NCBI GenBank assembly: GCA_013202295.1
Contig: JABMRT010000303.1
Location: 1-35,537 of the forward strand
Direction: 5' to 3'
From: Candidatus Zhuqueibacterota bacterium
Lineage (GTDB): Bacteria > Zhuqueibacterota > QNDG01 > JABMRT01
DNA: 35,537 nucleotides
Made by a program: the position numbers and the translations under genes. This document shows positions 1 through 8,913 of this stretch, in pieces. Position 1 is the first letter of the stretch, and each line of letters begins with the position of its first letter. Below the pieces are notes generated by a model, which worked only from the letters and a program-made list of their open reading frames with translations, ran no database searches and was not told the DNA's origin.

Positions 1-479
1 CGGACCATGAAAACCTTACACTCAAGGCCGAGCAATGCACATGCAAAACTCAAAGCGCTTCCCCATTGGCCTGCGCCTGTTTCAGTAGTCAAGCGTTCAA
101 TTCCAAATTCTTTATTATAATACGCTTGCGCAACAGCCGTATTGGGTTTATGACTTCCAGCAGGGCTCACACCTTCGTTCTTATAATAAATTTTTGCAGG
201 TGTGCCCAAAGCCTCTTCAAGTCTCCTGGCGCGGTACAAAGGTGAAGGACGCCACATACTATATATTTCAAGGATTTTTTCAGGAATATCAATCCAGCGT
301 TCTGTACTCACTTCCTGTTCAATAAGATTCATTGGGAAAACAGGTGCAAGCATATCCGGTGATACAGGATTTCCATCCGGTCCCAAAGGCGGAAGAGGAG
401 GATGTGGCAAATCAGCTGCAAGATTGTACCATTGCCTTGGCATATCCTTTTCTGTTAGAAAGATTTTTGTGTCGCCCAT
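1..479 (-). CDS. trpB: Tryptophan synthase beta chain, TrpB2 type (C-terminus cut off by window edge)
   Basis: The reverse strand translates from ATG at 479 for 159 codons and runs off the left edge, so about a third of a typical 420-450 residue TrpB2 is present. TrpB condenses indole (or indole-3-glycerol-phosphate-derived indole) with serine to make tryptophan, using PLP. The PLP-lysine motif GSHKPN is visible with K111, followed by the TETGAGQWG segment carrying the conserved catalytic glutamate (about E133). The long N-terminal extension with many prolines and the GSHK form point to the TrpB2 subfamily rather than the TrpA-bound TrpB1. A perfect AGGAGG (485-490) sits 5 bases before the start. 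It lies 33 bases downstream of the trpR-like gene on the same strand, so both are probably one tryptophan-responsive transcript. No trpA is visible. Confidence 0.93.
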   Translation of the reverse strand, partial: MGDTKIFLTEKDMPRQWYNLAADLPHPPLPPLGPDGNPVSPDMLAPVFPMNLIEQEVSTERWIDIPEKILEIYSMWRPSPLYRARRLEEALGTPAKIYYKNEGVSPAGSHKPNTAVAQAYYNKEFGIERLTTETGAGQWGSALSFACALLGLECKVFMV

Positions 480-512
480 AAATGCCTCCTAATAAAGTAA
501 ATGGATGAACTA

Positions 513-797
513 CTATATTGAGTTGTTTTCAGATGATTTATTGTTCAATATCCGACTGGATATGGAGTTCTTGTCTTTCAGGATTTTTGACCCACGTGTG
601 ATTTTACATAAACTGATACCCAGCTCAGATGCAATTCCTCTTTGGGATTGTCCCTCATAAAGCCTCTTCATGAGATCCCATCTGAGTTGAATTGTCTCGC
701 GTTCAGAGGGTGTAAGAATTTCATTAAAAAAGTGCCGCATTGTTTTTACATCATGGATCTCAGCAAAAATATCTATTACATCATCAGTGTTAGACAT
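513..797 (-). CDS. trpR: Trp repressor (TrpR) family DNA-binding protein
   Basis: A 94-residue protein whose core, LTPSERETIQLRW followed by QSQRGIASELG and ITRGSKILK, aligns by eye with E. coli TrpR (LTPDEREALGTR, SQRELKNELG, ITRGSNSLK). The arginines that contact L-tryptophan and the helix-turn-helix are therefore kept; this is closer to true TrpR than to the YerC/YecD paralogues. I chose ATG 797 because it has an AGAGGA ribosome-binding site at 804-809. The longer reading from 842 has none and would start upstream of the predicted promoter -10 element. It is followed by trpB2 after 33 bases. In characterised bacteria TrpR represses trp genes and itself when tryptophan is plentiful; here autoregulation is an inference from the promoter layout. 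Confidence 0.88.
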   Translation of the reverse strand: MSNTDDVIDIFAEIHDVKTMRHFFNEILTPSERETIQLRWDLMKRLYEGQSQRGIASELGISLCKITRGSKILKDKNSISSRILNNKSSENNSI

Positions 798-822
798 AGT
801 AAATCCTCTGTTACTTCGAGTA

Positions 823-853
823 GAATCAATATACAATAGCATGACATTGATTC
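823..853. promoter_or_regulatory. Inverted repeat overlapping the trpR promoter, candidate TrpR operator
   Basis: GAATCAAT (823-830) and ATTGATTC (846-853) form a perfect 8-base inverted repeat with a 15-base spacer. One arm overlaps the -35 box and the other overlaps the -10 box. The half-sites are about 23 bp centre to centre, roughly two helical turns. This is a typical layout for a repressor operator; the bound protein is inferred to be the adjacent TrpR. The arms do not resemble the E. coli ACTAGT core. Confidence 0.45.
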
Positions 854-856
854 CAA
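828..856 (-). promoter_or_regulatory. Sigma-70-type promoter of trpR-trpB
   Basis: On the minus strand TTGGAA (851-856) and TATATT (828-833) are separated by exactly 17 bases. This places the transcription start near 820 and leaves a leader of about 24 bases before ATG 797. Confidence 0.6.
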
Positions 857-943
857 ATTATTTTTATTGAATTATCATGCATAAACAATCAGAGGATGTT
901 AACTTTCAACAATACAATCAAAACATTAATTCAAGGAGTAAAG

Positions 944-1063
944 ATGGACTATAATAAAAGGAAATGGTTATGTACAAAAAAAGGGTCATTCATATTCATG
1001 AATGACCCTTTGGTAATTTTATTGTTTTCGATTTATTGCATCTTGGTCATCTTCTTGATTTGA
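944..1063 (+). CDS. Possible 39-residue single-pass membrane microprotein
   Basis: An ATG at 944 is preceded by AAGGAG (933-938) at an ideal 5-base spacing and opens a 39-codon frame ending in TGA at 1061-1063. The predicted peptide has a basic start (KRK, then KK at residues 12-13) followed from about residue 22 by an uninterrupted hydrophobic stretch long enough for one membrane helix. This is the usual inside-positive order. It is divergent from trpR. It contains the terminator palindrome of the facing gene and overlaps that gene's 3' end antisense by 31 bases. The hydrophobicity could partly be an accident of reading a lysine-rich coding end backwards. I do not recognise a family. Confidence 0.28.
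   Translation: MDYNKRKWLCTKKGSFIFMNDPLVILLFSIYCILVIFLI
976..1011 (-). terminator. Rho-independent terminator of the sorting-domain protein gene
   Basis: A 14-bp perfect stem (980-993 with 998-1011, loop ATTC) is followed on the minus strand by a T-run (complement of 976-982). It lies about 20 bases after the stop codon at 1033. Confidence 0.88.
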
Positions 1064-2199
1064 ACATGGTCACCAGCGATTAATTTGTAAAAGTAGATGC
1101 CGGATGCAAGATTTCTACCCGTTGCATCTTGACCATTCCACTGGACCGTATAAACACCTTCAGGTTGAATACCATCAGAAAGTGTATATACTTCTTCACC
1201 AAGTAGATTATAGATTTTCAGAGAAACTGCTGTTTGCTCAGAGAGGTAATATCGTATCTGAGTTTCCGGATTAAACGGATTTGGATAATTCTGTGACAGT
1301 CCGAATGTAGATGGCGTTTTATCCGTACTCACACCGATCGGACCGAAATATGCTTTGCTGTCTTCACCCGCTTCAAGGGTAAGTTCATGAATCATATAAA
1401 AATATGATTTACCCCATTCTGCTGAATGATCCACAAATTTATAATCTTGATAATCTGATGAATTACCCTGTCCTGGGATCATTGCTGTAGTCACTTTTGA
1501 AAATTCACCGTTCGCGCGATCTGCTCTCAGAATATTGAATCCAAGACAGTTCGTTTCACTGGCAGTCGTCCAGTTGAGTTCAACACCCATTTCAGGAGCA
1601 TACGCTGCAGTGAATGCGCTCATCTGCACTGGCAATGATAAATCTTTCATATCATCACGTGTTTCAGCGCGGAAGCCGGTGACATCGGCATCATCATACT
1701 GGACAACTTTGTATGGGAATGCTCCTGGAATTGTATCCGGCATCCAGAAAACAGAATCATTTGCTGCAGGCGCTGAATTATAAAGTATTTTTACTCTAGC
1801 AATTTTTTTCCAACTCGTACCAACCGAAACACGACTACCAGGTGGCACATCAAAAATATCCATATATTTAAATTTGATCATGGCATTAGCACTATCATAG
1901 ATTTCAATTGGATAGTACAAATGATGAGCATAGGTTTCACTGTTCGGGAAGAGGACATCTGTAAACAGGACCGTATCTACAATAGCATTAAGCGCTAATC
2001 CCAATCCAATGGTATTGTGATATTCCTGAATCGTCACATTCCCTGTAAAACAAATGGCTTCGACATCAACAATAACAGTATCCGTTGTGCCCGTTTGAAT
2101 ATTTTCAACCAGTGTCAGCTGTGAATGCACCTGGGTCTGGCCGAACACAAACCCGGCAGCCATCATACTGATCATCAACCCTAATAACAAACGTTTCAT
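1033..2199 (-). CDS. Secreted protein with C-terminal T9SS-type (Por/FlgD-like) sorting domain
   Basis: The 388-residue protein begins with a clear Sec signal peptide (MKRLLLGLMISMMAAGFVFG, cleavage after about residue 20). Residues about 25-190 look like a beta-rich domain I cannot assign. Residues about 200-290 contain a fibronectin-III-like stretch (VELNWTTASETNCLGF and ILRADRANGEF) seen in many surface proteins of this group. The last 90 residues start with FGLSQNYPNPFNPET and continue through IYNLLGEEV and NLASGIYFYKL, the classic FCB-group C-terminal sorting or anchoring domain. It is therefore expected at the cell surface or outside the cell. It has its own promoter, a GGGAGGG ribosome-binding site (2207-2213) and a terminator, so it is a single-gene unit. 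Its substrate or partner is unknown. Confidence 0.9.
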   Translation of the reverse strand: MKRLLLGLMISMMAAGFVFGQTQVHSQLTLVENIQTGTTDTVIVDVEAICFTGNVTIQEYHNTIGLGLALNAIVDTVLFTDVLFPNSETYAHHLYYPIEIYDSANAMIKFKYMDIFDVPPGSRVSVGTSWKKIARVKILYNSAPAANDSVFWMPDTIPGAFPYKVVQYDDADVTGFRAETRDDMKDLSLPVQMSAFTAAYAPEMGVELNWTTASETNCLGFNILRADRANGEFSKVTTAMIPGQGNSSDYQDYKFVDHSAEWGKSYFYMIHELTLEAGEDSKAYFGPIGVSTDKTPSTFGLSQNYPNPFNPETQIRYYLSEQTAVSLKIYNLLGEEVYTLSDGIQPEGVYTVQWNGQDATGRNLASGIYFYKLIAGDHVQIKKMTKMQ

Positions 2200-2273
2200 C
2201 TGAAAACCCTCCCTCTTTATCTAAGGCATTAATTATTATTCAATACGATGTATTAGTTTGTCTGTGTTGTCAT

Positions 2274-2302
2274 ATTCTAAATATTATTTTTTCTAAAAAC
2301 AA
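2274..2302 (-). promoter_or_regulatory. Candidate promoter of the sorting-domain protein gene
   Basis: On the minus strand TTGTTT (2297-2302) and TAGAAT (2274-2279) are 17 bases apart, leaving a leader of roughly 70 bases before ATG 2199. The region is very AT-rich, so chance matches are possible. Confidence 0.38.
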
Positions 2303-2550
2303 GCATTAAATAGTAAAAATCTTATTAATGAAAATTCTCAACATTACTTCGCAATAATCGAACCAAAAGAGGAATAGATTGACAATCATAAAATTATAAT
2401 TATGCTTAATTACTGTTATTAATAGTTTTAATTATGTTTTTGTATAAAAGTACAAAGCAAATGACTCATTGTAAACTGCATTATATTGAATCACTTTGAA
2501 ACAGTCGAATGGATATAAATTCCTCTTGTGAACTCAGACTATGTGGTAAA
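2303..2550. other. AT-rich intergenic stretch without a recognisable gene
   Basis: Together with 2200-2302 this makes a 351-base gap between the dut stop and the next gene. I see no coding frame with a ribosome-binding site, no tRNA and no convincing terminator hairpin. A plus-strand TTGACA (2379-2384) and TATGCT (2401-2406) with a 16-base spacer looks like a promoter, but nothing readable follows it. Confidence 0.5.
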
Positions 2551-3000
2551 TTACTGGTCTGTCGATCCAAAACCACCAGAATTTCTTTTTGTTTGCTCTA
2601 ATTTATTTTCAATTTTAAATTCAGCCTTCAATACTGGCTGAATTACCAATTGTGCAATTCGGTCTCCACGATGAATAATAAATGATTCTTTACTGTGGTT
2701 AATCAAAATAACACCGACATTACCTCGATAATCCGCATCAATGGTTCCTGGTGAGTTTAATACGCCAATTCCAGATTTTATGGCCAGCCCACTTCTTGGT
2801 CGCACCTGGGCTTCATACCCGATCGGAAGTTCAATACGTATCCCCGTTGGAATAAGCTGATAATCTCCTGGCTCAAGTGTCACAGGTTGAGTCACTGCTG
2901 CAATAAGATCCATTCCTGAAGCATGTTCGGTTTGGTATTTCGGAAGAGACAGATCTTCACATCCTGGTTCGATTTGAATTTTAATTTGTACTTTTTGCAC
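2551..3000 (-). CDS. dut: dUTP diphosphatase (trimeric dUTPase)
   Basis: A 149-residue protein, the normal length for homotrimeric dUTPase, which hydrolyses dUTP to dUMP and pyrophosphate. This keeps uracil out of DNA and feeds thymidylate synthesis. All five family motifs are visible in order: ASGMDLIAA (I), PRSGLA (II), [13 protein letters not shown] (III, with the catalytic aspartate and the uracil-contacting hairpin), GDRIAQLVI (IV) and the C-terminal [11 protein letters not shown] (V, the mobile arm that closes on the phosphates). The start is GTG at 3000, with AAGGTG 7 bases upstream. It is last in a four-gene run (DUF2953, YtfJ-like, 70-residue protein, dut) with an 11-base gap to the preceding gene. 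Confidence 0.97.
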   Translation of the reverse strand: MQKVQIKIQIEPGCEDLSLPKYQTEHASGMDLIAAVTQPVTLEPGDYQLIPTGIRIELPIGYEAQVRPRSGLAIKSGIGVLNSPGTIDADYRGNVGVILINHSKESFIIHRGDRIAQLVIQPVLKAEFKIENKLEQTKRNSGGFGSTDQ

Positions 3001-3011
3001 TGATGATCACC

Positions 3012-3224
3012 TTAAACTAATTCATTCTCACTTAAATTATCACTCTCAACCAATTGCCGAATAAGACTGGCTTGCTCATCCGCCATTGTCTTGGCAGCTG
3101 AAAAATCCTTTTTTTTGATTGATTTTGAAATCAGCGAGTCAAGGTCCTTGACTCTTTGACGCATGGTTTCCGGCTCAGAAATACCAAATAGATCACCTTG
3201 ATGATGATTTTTAATCTTTTTCAT
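3012..3224 (-). CDS. Small helical protein with UVR-like motif
   Basis: A 70-residue charged protein, mostly alpha-helical by composition. The segment from about residue 27 (LDSLISKSIKKKDFSAAKTM, continuing ADEQASLIRQL) follows the spacing of the UVR helical-hairpin motif found in UvrB, UvrC and ClpC/McsA-type proteins: a leading helix, D-F-x-x-A, then a second helix. Whether it binds a UvrA/UvrC-like or Clp partner is unknown. Its ATG overlaps the stop of the YtfJ-like gene by four bases (ATGA), so its translation is probably coupled. Position between ytfJ and dut, plus that overlap, argues that it is a real gene despite its size. Confidence 0.7.
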   Translation of the reverse strand: MKKIKNHHQGDLFGISEPETMRQRVKDLDSLISKSIKKKDFSAAKTMADEQASLIRQLVESDNLSENELV

Positions 3225-3604
3225 GACGATCCTTTTTTCTGATTGGACGGTTTACTTTTCTTATTCTCAGTTGGACTTTTGAATTTTTGTGCAATTTGAG
3301 GAACGAGATCGATTATCTTGCTTAAATCAGATTTACTCTCTCTTAAAGAAATTAATTCAACACGATTCTCCTGGATCACAATGAATGCAATCGGCTCAAC
3401 CGACACACCGCCTCCTGTGCCTTCCCCATCCTTTTTCTTTCCCTCACTGAGCTTTCCACCCATGGCCCCAAATCCAACAGATATTTTTGAAACAGGAATC
3501 AATGTGGTATCATCTACTTTAATAGGTTTGCCGATCACTGTTTCAGTCTGAATCATATCCTTAATTTGCTTGAGTAAAGATTGTACAAGTTCATCGAGTG
3601 ACAT
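3221..3604 (-). CDS. ytfJ: YtfJ/GerW family protein
   Basis: A 127-residue protein matching the YtfJ (GerW, Spore_YtfJ) family. It has an N-terminal helix (SLDELVQSLLKQIKDMI), the segment TVIGKPIKVDDTTLIPVSKI, a glycine-rich turn (VGFGAMGGKL and GTGGGVSVEP) and the strand PIAFIVIQENRVELISL. In Bacillus the homologue is needed for normal spore germination, but family members occur widely in non-sporulating bacteria, where their role is not known. The upstream DUF2953-type membrane protein repeats the ytfI-ytfJ pairing of Firmicutes, suggesting that the two act together at the membrane. A lysine-rich tail (from about residue 110) ends the protein, and its stop overlaps the next gene's start. 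Confidence 0.87.
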   Translation of the reverse strand: MSLDELVQSLLKQIKDMIQTETVIGKPIKVDDTTLIPVSKISVGFGAMGGKLSEGKKKDGEGTGGGVSVEPIAFIVIQENRVELISLRESKSDLSKIIDLVPQIAQKFKSPTENKKSKPSNQKKGSS

Positions 3605-3640
3605 ACTTACACCTCATTGTTTGTTTTACGCATGCAGGGT

Positions 3641-4207
3641 TTACAAAAGCCCGAATACAGGTCGCACCAGCGCCGCTCCGATAAAATGAACTCTGCAATA
3701 TCCATTAAAGGATAACACTTCATTTTCAAAGGTTGGATAAAAGGACATCTCAATTCTTTGAGAGAACAAAGAGGACAATAACGGGAGAAATCCTGACAAT
3801 AACCCCGTCTTGTATGGATCGTCCAATCCACCTCTCATCTGTATTGATATATCATCAATTGTGAACTTTAATAACAATTCTTTGATCCAAATTAAAATAT
3901 CAGTTTTATGTCCTGACCGCCTTTTTCTTGTTGAGCTTTTTCGGTTTTCACTTGGTTTGTGATTTGATAAGCTTGATTTCTGAAAACATAATAATCGCTT
4001 GAATAATCGAACAGAAATTAAAGTCTCCTCTGTTGAAAAGGATATCATCATATTTATTATTTGTCCAACAGAAAATAGATTTAAATGGCAAGACAAACGC
4101 TCTTCACATTTGATAATTATAGTAATCGTCCATTTTAGCAGAATTAATAAAATGGAAAAAAATATGATTACAGTCAACAATACAATTAAAGTGTAATAAA
4201 CTGGCAT
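3641..4207 (-). CDS. DUF2953-like membrane-anchored protein (YtfI type)
   Basis: A 188-residue protein with one strong N-terminal membrane segment (about residues 4-32), a basic linker (about 80-97) and the signature GGLDDPYKTGLLSGFLPLL (about 125-143), followed by FYPTFENEVLSFNG. This matches DUF2953 proteins, which neighbour ytfJ in Bacillus. Function is unknown. The ATG at 4207 has no good ribosome-binding site, so the precise start is uncertain. A possible promoter (TAAAAT-type -10) lies within the rpsT promoter region, making 4208-4281 a compact divergent regulatory segment. A competing cysteine-rich frame at 3607-3831 overlaps the conserved part and is judged a shadow. Confidence 0.72.
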   Translation of the reverse strand: MPVYYTLIVLLTVIIFFSILLILLKWTITIIIKCEERLSCHLNLFSVGQIINMMISFSTEETLISVRLFKRLLCFQKSSLSNHKPSENRKSSTRKRRSGHKTDILIWIKELLLKFTIDDISIQMRGGLDDPYKTGLLSGFLPLLSSLFSQRIEMSFYPTFENEVLSFNGYCRVHFIGAALVRPVFGLL

Positions 4208-4214
4208 GATTAGC

Positions 4215-4243
4215 TTGACTTGTACCTTGATTTTTTGTATATT
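4215..4243 (+). promoter_or_regulatory. Sigma-70-type promoter of rpsT
   Basis: TTGACT (4215-4220) and TATATT (4238-4243) are separated by 17 bases, about 40 bases before the rpsT start. This is among the best promoter matches in the window, as expected for a ribosomal protein gene. Confidence 0.7.
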
Positions 4244-4281
4244 TTATCCGCTTTATTTATCTGGATAAACAAGGGGATAAG

Positions 4282-4533
4282 ATGCCGCAACATAAATCAG
4301 CAGAAAAACGAGTCCGTCAGTCAGAGAAAAGACGTCAACGAAATGTTCAGGATCGCTCACAATTGAAAAGCGCCATTAAAAAGGTCAGAACCGCTCCCGA
4401 TGCCGAGACAGCTTCGAATGAATTAAAGGGCACCGTATCACTTCTTGATAAATTGGCCGGTAAGGGAATCATCCACAAGAACAAAGCAGCCAACCTGAAA
4501 TCAAAATTAACCCGTACCGCAACCGTAAAATAG
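4282..4533 (+). CDS. rpsT: 30S ribosomal protein S20
   Basis: An 83-residue, very basic helical protein that binds 16S rRNA early in small-subunit assembly. The start MPQHKSAEKRVRQSEKRRQRN and the ending KGIIHKNKAANLKSKLTRT are diagnostic of S20. AAGGGG (4271-4276) lies 5 bases before ATG. It is monocistronic, on the plus strand between two minus-strand groups, with its own promoter (4215-4243) and terminator (4559-4606). Confidence 0.98.
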   Translation: MPQHKSAEKRVRQSEKRRQRNVQDRSQLKSAIKKVRTAPDAETASNELKGTVSLLDKLAGKGIIHKNKAANLKSKLTRTATVK

Positions 4534-4558
4534 AACAATCCATATATCATTGATTTTT

Positions 4559-4604
4559 AACCGGAATGATCTCTCATTTTATGTGGAGAGGTTTTTCCGG
4601 TTTT

Positions 4605-4606
<2 letters not shown>
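4559..4606 (+). terminator. Rho-independent terminator of rpsT
   Basis: AACCGGAA (4559-4566) pairs with TTCCGGTT (4595-4602), with an inner CTCT/AGAG stem, and runs into six T residues (4601-4606). It touches the last bases of the convergent guaB gene. No T-run follows on the minus strand, so it works in the rpsT direction only. Confidence 0.85.
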
Positions 4607-6092
<1,486 letters not shown>

Positions 6093-6131
6093 TCAGTCTG
6101 AATGGAAATCGAATCTTGGTCTATAATTTAA

Positions 6132-8870
6132 TCATTGTTCTGTGTGAAACCAAGTGTTGATTGCATCAAAAAGTTCATTTTCTGTGGAAAATATTCGGGA
6201 TTGCACAGGCAAAGAATCAAGAATCAACCGGCCATAATGATTTTTCAGAACTCTCATATCCAGTAACAGCATCAATCCACGATCTTGAGAGGATCGAATT
6301 AAACGGCCAAAACCCTGACGAAGCCGGATAATCGCTTCGGGCAAAGTGTAATTAATAAAACCATTTCCAGTCATTTTCTGCACATATTCTGTTCGCGCCT
6401 GCACAATGGGATCCGTGGGAACATCAAACGGGATTCGTGTAATAATCAGTGTTTCAAGTGCAGCACCCGGCACATCAATCCCCTCCCAAAAACTGCTTGT
6501 TCCAAAAAGAATCGAATTCTGATCGGTTCTGAACCGGTTCAGCAATTGGTCCCGGTTGCCATCTATCCCCTGGGCCATGAGCAGATGATCAATATTTGCG
6601 ATGGATTCCTTCACACGCGTATAGGTAGATCGCAGCATGGCATTCGACGTAAAAAGCACAAGCGTTCCCCTGGGATGCACTTCAAGTATTTCTTTAATTA
6701 AATCTGATGCAGCGTTTATATAATTAGACTCTTTAGGGGATGGAATAAATGTGGGAATGCCCATAAGAACTTGTTCGTTATAAAGAAAAGGGGATTCGAA
6801 TAAACGGGTGGACAAACATTCCGGATCGATTTGATCCAATCCGAGTTGACGCACAAGATAATCAAACTCTCCAGCGACGGAAAGTGTAGCACTTGTGAAA
6901 AGACAGCGTGATAACTTGGGATACAATTTCTCCGCCAGAATCTGGCCGATCTGGAGCGGCACGGATTGCAGTATCACATCACGGTCATCCCGTTCTGAAT
7001 TCGTTTCCTGCCAGATGATATACTCTTCATAATCCGCATTTAGGAAATGTCTCAGTATGTTTTTTATTTGTTCAACCTGATCCATCAATCTTCCACATTC
7101 AAATACGATGTCATCTAACGTACGGAAGGATTCATCCTGTATCCATTTTGCACATTGAGAAATTGTCCACTCAAGAGAACACAGATTTTCATCTAGAGCT
7201 TCATAAGATTCAAGGAGGGACTCGTTAAAAGGGGATTGTGTCAAACGTACTTTGGTATTTGCCGATTCTGATTCTTCGATAATCACGATCTTAAGCTGAT
7301 TAAATAATAGATTGGAACATTGCTGTACAGTCTCGGCGTGGTGCTGAATAGTATGAATAAACTTCTCAAGTTTCTGAAACGCATCTTCCTGCAATTCAGC
7401 AGCTTTGGAATGGAAAATTGAAAACAGGTTCTTCTGTGTGCCTCGTGCCGGCGCACATGATTGAACAAGATCTTTGAAAAGTCTGGGTTGCAGTCTCACT
7501 CCCAGATGGTTCGAGGCCACCTTTTCGATCTGATGCGCCTCATCCATGATCAGGGATGAATAAGGACCGATAATCGATCCGGATGAAACCATGTCAGAGA
7601 ACAGCAACGCATGGTTGACCACGACCAAATCCGCTTGTTTGGCGGCCTTGCGAATGCGCTGTAAAAAGCAGACCGATTCATGGGGACATCGTGACCGATC
7701 GCAATCTGGAGAATCCGCATTCAACTTTCTCCATAGTGAATAGTGCAAATCAGATGCATAGGAAGGGTGCATATCGATATCACCATCCCCTGTCTCATCT
7801 GCCCAGATAACGAGCGGCAACAGATGTCTCTTCTCGGATTGCGAAAGGCTGCTTTCGGGATATTGTGTAATCGTTTCCCATCGTTTTAAACACAGATAAT
7901 TGGACCGCCCCTTCAGTAACACCGCATAAAATGGATTGGGCAATACTTTCTCAAGAAAAGGAAGTTCTTTGGAGAAGAGCTGTTGCTGCAATGTTTTTGT
8001 GTGGGTGGTTATAATCATCTTCTGACCAGGATTTTCAGTCAGCCAGGACAAGCCAGGTAGTAAATATGCCAGCGATTTTCCGATACCGGTTCCGGCTTCA
8101 GCAACGAGGAACTCCTGACGATTGAAAGCCTTGGCAACTGCCTTGGCCATTTCCTCCTGCCCTTTTCGATGTTCATATTGACTGAAATGTTGACTGCAAA
8201 TGCCATTCGATTTAAAAAATTGATGACAAATATCGGGATCAAGCGACCGCTCCTTTTCTAAAGGAACACTCAATCCGGGTTCACCTATCATATTCTTTGG
8301 TCTTTTCCGCCGGAGATTCTTGCTCAGAGAACTTTTTTGATCCATCAAATCATTCAGGTTTTGAAAAAATATACTGAGTCCATCCTGAAAATCTTTTGAC
8401 AATCTTTGAAGTGTTTTTGTGGTTTGGCTGGAAAGCCCAAGCGCTTCCTCAATACATAGATGGAATGCCTTGGCTATGAATGAATCCGGATTTATGGAGT
8501 CGGAATCGCGCTGCTCTATCGTATGTTTAAGCGGATGCTCCTCAAATGGAAGGAGAATTCGGGAAAGTTCTCGAACATCTATTTTCGGTTCATATTTTAA
8601 AAGAATCTGATACCATTCTTTAAAAGGTTCGAGCGTCTTGAGCAATTCGTCCAGACCATACACAAGCAGGAAATCGTTTTTGGGCAGGACATCAATGAAA
8701 TCCACATCTGGATGAAATACCTGACAATCCTTTTTTATCACCTTATTGTTTTTGAATGGAATCAGTGAAATTTGTAACATTGAAACAGAGTTTTCAACGA
8801 TTTCATGTGTATTGATAATTTTGTAGGTGGACAATCCAAGCGCTTGATATGTTTCTACGGAGATTGCCAT
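6132..8870 (-). CDS. dinG: DinG-type XPD-like superfamily 2 DNA helicase with degenerate N-terminal exonuclease-like domain
   Basis: A 912-residue helicase. Walker A lies at about residues 257-266 (AEAGTGIGKS), followed by motif Ia (ITTHTKTLQQQL), four cysteines for an iron-sulfur cluster (NYLCLKR, then CDRSRCPHESVC), the DEAH box (LIMDEAHQIEK), and C-terminal motifs FTSATLS, LFTSNAMLRS, FWEGIDVPG and RLRQGFGRLIRS. DinG enzymes unwind R-loops, D-loops and G-quadruplexes in repair. The first 200 residues have the layout of the DnaQ-like exonuclease domain of Firmicute DinG (for example VDVRELSRILLPFEEHPL), but the DEDDh acidic residues are not visible (NTHEIVE replaces the D-x-E motif). The domain therefore appears inactive. 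It lies in a row with rlmH, dinB and guaB. Confidence 0.92.
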   Translation of the reverse strand: MAISVETYQALGLSTYKIINTHEIVENSVSMLQISLIPFKNNKVIKKDCQVFHPDVDFIDVLPKNDFLLVYGLDELLKTLEPFKEWYQILLKYEPKIDVRELSRILLPFEEHPLKHTIEQRDSDSINPDSFIAKAFHLCIEEALGLSSQTTKTLQRLSKDFQDGLSIFFQNLNDLMDQKSSLSKNLRRKRPKNMIGEPGLSVPLEKERSLDPDICHQFFKSNGICSQHFSQYEHRKGQEEMAKAVAKAFNRQEFLVAEAGTGIGKSLAYLLPGLSWLTENPGQKMIITTHTKTLQQQLFSKELPFLEKVLPNPFYAVLLKGRSNYLCLKRWETITQYPESSLSQSEKRHLLPLVIWADETGDGDIDMHPSYASDLHYSLWRKLNADSPDCDRSRCPHESVCFLQRIRKAAKQADLVVVNHALLFSDMVSSGSIIGPYSSLIMDEAHQIEKVASNHLGVRLQPRLFKDLVQSCAPARGTQKNLFSIFHSKAAELQEDAFQKLEKFIHTIQHHAETVQQCSNLLFNQLKIVIIEESESANTKVRLTQSPFNESLLESYEALDENLCSLEWTISQCAKWIQDESFRTLDDIVFECGRLMDQVEQIKNILRHFLNADYEEYIIWQETNSERDDRDVILQSVPLQIGQILAEKLYPKLSRCLFTSATLSVAGEFDYLVRQLGLDQIDPECLSTRLFESPFLYNEQVLMGIPTFIPSPKESNYINAASDLIKEILEVHPRGTLVLFTSNAMLRSTYTRVKESIANIDHLLMAQGIDGNRDQLLNRFRTDQNSILFGTSSFWEGIDVPGAALETLIITRIPFDVPTDPIVQARTEYVQKMTGNGFINYTLPEAIIRLRQGFGRLIRSSQDRGLMLLLDMRVLKNHYGRLILDSLPVQSRIFSTENELFDAINTWFHTEQ

Positions 8871-8913
8871 TTTGGATAATTTCTCAGGAATGATAGAAAC
8901 CTCAAAACCAGTT

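Noticed and set aside
202-492. Plus-strand ORF of 96 codons at the left end
   Set aside because: It is antisense to the truncated trpB2 gene, whose reading frame carries the PLP and glutamate motifs.
2379-2406. Plus-strand TTGACA-16-TATGCT promoter look-alike
   Set aside because: No gene, RNA fold or terminator follows on that strand, and the region is very AT-rich, so chance is likely.
3607-3831. Cysteine-rich 74-codon minus-strand ORF
   Set aside because: It overlaps, in another frame, the most conserved part of the DUF2953-like protein. Its cysteine pattern does not match a known zinc motif.
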